A DNA stretch of 18,127 nt from Clostridiales bacterium (GTDB lineage Bacteria; Bacillota; Clostridia; Oscillospirales; Acutalibacteraceae), in contig JAAYFA010000124.1 in the NCBI GenBank assembly GCA_012728445.1, positions 1-18,127 on the forward strand. Reading direction: 5' to 3'. Every line of letters begins with the position of its first letter. The first letter of the stretch is position 1. A program made the position numbers and the translations under genes. Shown here in pieces: positions 13,866-18,127 of the stretch. Under the pieces are notes generated by a model. The model had not been told where the DNA came from and did no database searches. It saw nothing but the letters and a program-made list of their open reading frames with translations.

Positions 13866-14904
13866 TGCCTTCCAGCCTTTTTCTCATTTCATCCAGCTCA
13901 TTTAGTTGCCCCATATCCAGCCAACTGTTTTCGCTTACCGGATACACGCCGATTTTTTCACCCACCGCTTTATATTTTTCAATAATTTCGGGGAACCCGA
14001 CCGGCTTATCCTTCTCAAGTTCTTCAATCACTTTGGGTTCCACAACATACACACCCGTATTGATGAAATGCGAAAGTTCCGGTTTTTCCCTCATACTATC
14101 GATTTCTCCGCTTTCGCTGATTTCGACAACGCCGTAAGGGATCACTGTTTTTTTCAATGAGCAGACCATGGTTATCAGATTGCCTTTTTCTTTGTGATGA
14201 CTGACTATCTTTTCATAGTCTTCTTCAATCAGAATATCGCAATTTGAAAGGATGAAAGTGGTGGCGATTTTTCCTTTGAGCAGACTTAAGCCACCCCCTG
14301 TGCCAAGCGGTTGCTCTTCGTCAACATAAAAGATCTTATATTTTTTTTCTATTTCATTGAAGTAGGCCTTTATCATATTCTTTTTATGGTTGACGATCAT
14401 GAAGAAAGTATCGATACCATAACTGTTGAATCGATTGATAATATGCTCCGCAATCGGTATTTCACCGATGGGTATAAGTGGTTTGGGCAGAATTTTGGTA
14501 TAGGGGTACAGCCTCGTACCGAGCCCTCCCGCCATAATGACAACGGGCGTCGTCATTTTGCTGTTGTTTTTGATTTCTCCGGCATACCTGAAAACGATGG
14601 AGACGATTTTGTCGTTATTGTTTAGTATCGGTATCGCTTCCACCGACCATTTTTTCAAATACTCTTTTGCGCGCGATTTGTCTTTGACATGCAAAAACCT
14701 CGGGCTGTAATTGGCCATATCTTTGATTTTTGCGTCAAGGCTACCCTTTTTCAAAATCCATCTTCGGATATCCCCATCGGTCACGGCCGCGACAAAGCGC
14801 CCTTCGCGATGAACAAACATAACTTTTTGAGCCGCTTTATCCAGAAGTGCCATGCATTCGAGCATCGTGCACTCTTCGTCAACGATAAGATCCTTAATAT
14901 CCAA
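13858..14904 (-). CDS. ptmE: PtmE-type sugar-1-phosphate guanylyltransferase with tandem CBS domains, TTG start
   Basis: A fusion of two CBS domains (about 1-115) with a nucleotidyltransferase domain (about 120-345), 348 residues. The catalytic domain shows MAGGLGTRLYPYTKILPKPL from Met124, with the signature Arg131 and Lys141, then LGTGGGLSLL, SNCDILIEEDY and INTGVYVVEP. In Campylobacter the homologous PtmE makes the GDP-linked amino-sugar that feeds the legionaminic acid pathway; CBS domains often bind adenosine nucleotides and could tune flux. The use of GTP here is inferred from this architecture. The start is TTG at 14902-14904, supported by AAGGGGGG 6 bases upstream; there is no good ATG near the domain start. 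It lies 20 bases after legC. Confidence 0.87.
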   Translation of the reverse strand: MDIKDLIVDEECTMLECMALLDKAAQKVMFVHREGRFVAAVTDGDIRRWILKKGSLDAKIKDMANYSPRFLHVKDKSRAKEYLKKWSVEAIPILNNNDKIVSIVFRYAGEIKNNSKMTTPVVIMAGGLGTRLYPYTKILPKPLIPIGEIPIAEHIINRFNSYGIDTFFMIVNHKKNMIKAYFNEIEKKYKIFYVDEEQPLGTGGGLSLLKGKIATTFILSNCDILIEEDYEKIVSHHKEKGNLITMVCSLKKTVIPYGVVEISESGEIDSMREKPELSHFINTGVYVVEPKVIEELEKDKPVGFPEIIEKYKAVGEKIGVYPVSENSWLDMGQLNELDEMRKRLEGNE

Positions 14905-14910
14905 ACCGAT

Positions 14911-14918
14911 CCCCCCTT
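14911..14918 (-). promoter_or_regulatory. Ribosome binding site supporting the ptmE TTG start
   Basis: AAGGGGGG on the minus strand, 6 bases before the TTG at 14904-14902, in the 20-base gap after the legC stop. It decides in favour of a non-ATG start. Confidence 0.65.
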
Positions 14919-14924
14919 ACGCCA

Positions 14925-16091
14925 CTATTTTTCGGCGGTTTTTAAACAGTCAACGACATACGCGGCGTCCTCTTTGCTGAGATTTGAGCTGCAGGGTATA
15001 TTGACGATGTGTTCTAAAAAATCGTTGGCTTTTTCAATTTTGTATTCCTCACTGCCCGCATACGGTTTTTGTTCGCTTATCAGCCCCCAAATGGGTCTTG
15101 ACTGCACACTTTTAGAGGCTAAGTACTGTATGATCTCGTCCCGGTTCATGGCATACTCTTTACCGCAGTATAAGGCATAAAACCAAAAGTTGGGCCTGAT
15201 GTTGTCTTTAAAGCCCAACAAAGTCAGACCACTTATTTGTTCAAAGGCTTTTTTATAGTATTCGTAATTCGCTTTTTTCACTTCAATAAACTGCTCCAGT
15301 TGTTCAAGTTGCGCAAGACCCATAGCAGCCTGCAGGTTGGTCAAACGATAATTGTAACCTATTTCGTCGTGAACAAAATACAGTTCATCGCTTTTGGCCT
15401 GGGTGGTGAGATGCTTGGCTCTTTTTAAGTATTCCGGATTGTCGGATACGATCATACCGCCGCCGCCGGTTGTTATAATCTTATTGCCGTTGAAGGAGTA
15501 GACGCCGATATCCCCGATGGTGCCGGCGTGCATCCCCTTATATTTCCCCGCTGTATAATAGGTCCCCAGCGCCTCCGTGGCGTCTTCAATCACTTTGAGG
15601 TTATACTGGGCGGCAAGGTCCATGATGCTTTCCATATCCGCCATATTGCCGAACACATGCACGGGTAAAATTGCTTTGATTTGCCTGTTTGTAAGGCGGT
15701 TCATCAGCTTTCCGTTTGAAACGTCGCAGTGATGTTCAAAAAACGCCGCCATTTTCTCCGTATCAATCGTCAGCGAGTCGTCACAGTCCATAAAAACCGG
15801 CTCGGCCCCTATGTATTTGACAGGGTTCACCGCGGCAATAAAGGTGAGTGTCGGTACAACCACCTCATCCCCTCTTGTCACGCCGCAAAGCTGCAAAGCG
15901 ATGTGCAGGCCGGATGTTCCGTTTTGGCAGGACACGGCACCTTTTGCGCCCGTATAGGCGGCGGTCTTTTCTTCAAACTCATTGACAAAAGGACCTCCGG
16001 TCGAAACCCATTCGGTTTCAACCGCTTTGGTGATATATTCCAGTTCTTTGCCTTTCAGATTCGGTACCGAAAGGGGGATAAACTTACTCAT
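14925..16091 (-). CDS. legC: LegC: PLP-dependent 4-aminotransferase
   Basis: A DegT/DnrJ/EryC1 (type I fold) aminotransferase that would transfer an amino group to C4 of the 4-keto sugar made by LegB. With the start chosen here it has 388 residues. Key features are TEWVSTGGPFVNEFE near the N-terminus, QNGTSGLHIAL, Asp170 in IEDATEALG, and the PLP-binding Lys204 in SFNGNKIITTGGGG. There are two plausible starts. ATG at 16089-16091 has AGAGG about 7 bases upstream and gives MSKFIPLSVP, the usual family start. ATG at 16128-16130 also has AAGAGG and would add 13 basic residues. I prefer 16091 from homologues. The gene follows legB closely, matching consecutive pathway steps. Confidence 0.93.
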   Translation of the reverse strand: MSKFIPLSVPNLKGKELEYITKAVETEWVSTGGPFVNEFEEKTAAYTGAKGAVSCQNGTSGLHIALQLCGVTRGDEVVVPTLTFIAAVNPVKYIGAEPVFMDCDDSLTIDTEKMAAFFEHHCDVSNGKLMNRLTNRQIKAILPVHVFGNMADMESIMDLAAQYNLKVIEDATEALGTYYTAGKYKGMHAGTIGDIGVYSFNGNKIITTGGGGMIVSDNPEYLKRAKHLTTQAKSDELYFVHDEIGYNYRLTNLQAAMGLAQLEQLEQFIEVKKANYEYYKKAFEQISGLTLLGFKDNIRPNFWFYALYCGKEYAMNRDEIIQYLASKSVQSRPIWGLISEQKPYAGSEEYKIEKANDFLEHIVNIPCSSNLSKEDAAYVVDCLKTAEK

Positions 16092-16145
16092 TCTAAACCT
16101 CTTTAATATTTTAATTCCAGGGAATATCATCGTAACCTCTTGCGG

Positions 16146-17126
16146 CTACACATTGTAGATATTCGTTTTGTATCGATCCATATTGTTGCGGATAAACTCG
16201 ATTGTTAGGGCAATCCCCTGTTCGAGTGAATAGTGCGGTTCCCATCCTGTGAGTCTTTTTATTTTTTCGTTCGAGCCAAGCAGTCGGTTTACCTCGCTGT
16301 TTTCGGGGCGGAGCCTTTGCTCGTCACATTTTATTTTAGCTTTCGGGTTGATTTGTTTAATCAACTCTTCGGCAAGTTGACCTACGGATATTTCCGACTC
16401 GGTGGCGATATTAATTTCTTCCCCGATGGTCTTTTCGGATTCCGCAATTTTTATAAACCCGTTCGCCGTGTCTTTAACATAGTTAAAATCCCTTGTTGGG
16501 GTTAACGACCCCAGCTCAATGGTTTCCTTCCCCGCTAAAAGCTGAGATATAATCGTTGGAATGACAGCTCTTGCGGACTGCCGCGGACCGTAAGTGTTAA
16601 AAGGCCTGATAATGGTAACCGGCAGATTAAAGCTGCGGTAAAAAGATTCCGCCAATCTGTCCGCACCGATTTTTGTCGCAGAATACGGCGACTGCCCTTG
16701 GTAGGGATGGTTTTCGTCAATCGGTACATACTGAGCCGTCCCGTACACCTCAGAGGTTGAGGTAATCAAAACCCTGGACGTTTCCAAAGCGCGTGCCGCC
16801 TGCAGCACATTCAGCGTCCCCTTGATGTTGGTATCCACATACGCATCGGGAGAATGATAGCTAAACGGAATTGCAATGAGCGCCGCTAAATGAAAAACTT
16901 CCTCGATGCCTTTCATCGCTTCTCTGACGCCGTTCGGGTCCCTAATATCCCCGGCAAAGACTTCAATCTCCTTTAAAATATCCTCCGGGAGCGTGTCTAT
17001 CCATCCCCAAGAGTTGAAGGAGTTGTAATACACAAAAGCCTTTACCTTATGCCCTTTTTTGACCAATTCTTCCGTCAAATGGCTGCCGATAAATCCGTCG
17101 GCGCCCGTTACCAAAATCTTTTTCAT
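16146..17126 (-). CDS. legB: LegB: NDP-GlcNAc 4,6-dehydratase (extended SDR)
   Basis: An extended short-chain dehydrogenase with 326 residues. It carries the NAD-binding GADGFIGSH motif (Gly8, Gly11, Gly14), the active-site Tyr148-x3-Lys152 in PYSATK, and STSEVYG before it. RPFNTYGPRQSARAVIP and TPTRDFNYVKD are typical of the GDP- or UDP-sugar dehydratase branch. In the legionaminic acid route it converts GDP-GlcNAc to the 4-keto-6-deoxy sugar, the substrate of LegC encoded next. Sequence alone cannot exclude another NDP-sugar epimerase or dehydratase; the context makes LegB the best reading. The ATG at 17124-17126 has only a modest ribosome binding site (AAAGAG). Confidence 0.88.
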   Translation of the reverse strand: MKKILVTGADGFIGSHLTEELVKKGHKVKAFVYYNSFNSWGWIDTLPEDILKEIEVFAGDIRDPNGVREAMKGIEEVFHLAALIAIPFSYHSPDAYVDTNIKGTLNVLQAARALETSRVLITSTSEVYGTAQYVPIDENHPYQGQSPYSATKIGADRLAESFYRSFNLPVTIIRPFNTYGPRQSARAVIPTIISQLLAGKETIELGSLTPTRDFNYVKDTANGFIKIAESEKTIGEEINIATESEISVGQLAEELIKQINPKAKIKCDEQRLRPENSEVNRLLGSNEKIKRLTGWEPHYSLEQGIALTIEFIRNNMDRYKTNIYNV

Positions 17127-17233
17127 CTTTTCGGCTCTTTTCTTTGTTTGTCTGTGTTGTCTGCGTGCAAACGTATTTCGTAAACCCGGAAGGTTTTATA
17201 TAGGCCGCCGACAAACAGGTGTTTTATATCACT
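17127..17233. other. Gap between flippase and legB
   Basis: The 107 bases hold no convincing gene, terminator or sigma-A promoter. I see a weak 5-bp hairpin (minus strand AAACC-TTCCG-GGTTT near 17190) without a U-run, and TATATA at about 17199 without a -35 partner. Read-through from the flippase gene into legB is the simplest reading. Confidence 0.4.
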
Positions 17234-18127
17234 CTAAAAGAGTTTTTTGTTTTTAACAATTCTGGCAACCAGCACAATACCTATTCCGGCAGCGATGACC
17301 CACCTTGCATACCAGTAACCTTGAAGGCAATAAGCCAGCGCAACGTTCCCCGCTACAAAAAGCATTGAAGCCCAATAATCCTTATAACCGAAGTGGTAAG
17401 CGCGCCCGATAATGTACCTTGCGATAAACTGATGAAAGGCAAACAGGGAAATATAGGCAATCAGCGTAGCAATCGCCGCACCATACATACCGAAACGGGG
17501 AATTAGGATAAAATTAAGCACAATATTCAACACGGCGGACAAGCCGGTGCCGATAGCAATATTGAGTGACCGATTGTAAAAAAATTGAAAATTGACCGGA
17601 AAGCTGTACAAGAAAACCATATACATGCAAACGGAAAAAATAGGAATGAGGTTGATTCCGCCCCAGAATTCGGACGACACGAACAGCTTTGCCACCTCAG
17701 GCGAAACAAGCATGAACCCACAAACAATCCCGGTAAACAAAAACACATAGTTTTTCGTTTTCTTTTTAATATTCTCGACATTGCGATTCTTCATATCATC
17801 AAAATAGAACGGCACCCATGTGTTGTTGAAGGCCAGCCAGATGACATTGATTAAGTGCGTAAAGGTAACCACAAAGCTGTAAATGCCGACAATTTCACCG
17901 GTTGTGAACTTCTGCAACATGATCTTGTCCGCTTGCGAAAGTATAATTTGTGACAAACCGTGAAAGATCAGTGGCATACTCAGTGGCAGACAAAACTTCC
18001 AGTATTTTTTTGAGTACGTTTTTTTGCCGCGAAACATAATGACCGCAAACAGGGTGAACCCTATGAGGATGTTGGGTATTGCCATACCTAAAATGCGTGC
18101 TTCTGCCCGCCCGTCAAAGCTGTCGGA
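17234..18127 (-). CDS. Wzx-like polysaccharide flippase, C-terminal part (cut by window edge)
   Basis: The reading frame is open to the right edge, so the N-terminal part lies outside; 297 residues are visible. The protein is strongly hydrophobic, with about eight or nine membrane spans (for example around LPLSMPLIFHGLSQIIL, TGLSAVLNIVLNFILI, AAIATLIAYISLFAF and WVIAAGIGIVLVARIV). Loops contain SQADKIMLQKF and RFGMYGAA, which are typical of the MOP/PST flippase family that moves undecaprenyl-linked oligosaccharides across the membrane. It sits upstream of, and in line with, the legionaminic acid genes, suggesting that the sugar ends up in a surface glycan. A Met at 18085 should not be taken as the start, since coding clearly continues upstream. 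Confidence 0.85.
   Translation of the reverse strand, partial: SDSFDGRAEARILGMAIPNILIGFTLFAVIMFRGKKTYSKKYWKFCLPLSMPLIFHGLSQIILSQADKIMLQKFTTGEIVGIYSFVVTFTHLINVIWLAFNNTWVPFYFDDMKNRNVENIKKKTKNYVFLFTGIVCGFMLVSPEVAKLFVSSEFWGGINLIPIFSVCMYMVFLYSFPVNFQFFYNRSLNIAIGTGLSAVLNIVLNFILIPRFGMYGAAIATLIAYISLFAFHQFIARYIIGRAYHFGYKDYWASMLFVAGNVALAYCLQGYWYARWVIAAGIGIVLVARIVKNKKLF

Noticed and set aside
17127..17233. Internal promoter before legB
   Set aside because: TATATA-like hexamers are present but have no -35 partner at a usable distance and no extended -10.

Overview
All the genes that can be supported in this 18.1-kb window lie on the minus strand, so gene order reads from right to left. The proteins look like those of a Gram-positive Clostridia-type bacterium, possibly Oscillospiraceae/Ruminococcaceae-like. 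The reasons are the GyrB segment reading LPLWGKMLNVEKAR, the clostridial style of the HisRS insertion and of MgsA, strong AGGAGG-type ribosome binding sites, and use of TTG and GTG starts. This placement is an inference from memory of the families, not a database result.

Right block (about 18127 to 7617): a sugar cassette that appears complete for CMP-legionaminic acid (or a close nonulosonate) made by the GDP-linked route. In transcription order it contains a Wzx-like flippase cut by the window edge, LegB 4,6-dehydratase, LegC aminotransferase, a PtmE-type CBS-nucleotidyltransferase, a LegH/PglD-like acyltransferase, LegI synthase, LegG hydrolysing 2-epimerase, two Gfo/Idh/MocA-type oxidoreductases, LegF cytidylyltransferase and a second PglD-like acyltransferase. 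Several junctions are ATGA overlaps. A clear intrinsic terminator closes the block at 7617-7649. The extra genes beyond the core pathway (two oxidoreductases, one lacking the usual EKP lysine, and a second acyltransferase) suggest a modified product.

Middle block (7537 to 1962): an extended -10 promoter, an unrecognised 295-residue protein, then gyrB (TTG start) and gyrA. The gyrase genes are not next to dnaA, dnaN or recF here. GyrA carries a natural alanine at the main quinolone-resistance position, and GyrB has Trp where E. coli has Lys447.

Left block (1927 to 1): a promoter with a 20-bp spacer that is almost filled by a centred palindrome (MerR-type layout), then an MgsA-family protein in which two catalytic residues (E. 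coli His98 and Asp101) are both Asn, then hisS. The last codons and the stop codon of hisS lie inside the first copy of a 38-bp tandem repeat. Each repeat unit carries a perfect 9-bp palindrome, and the array runs off the left edge. No stretch longer than about 200 bases is without a gene.
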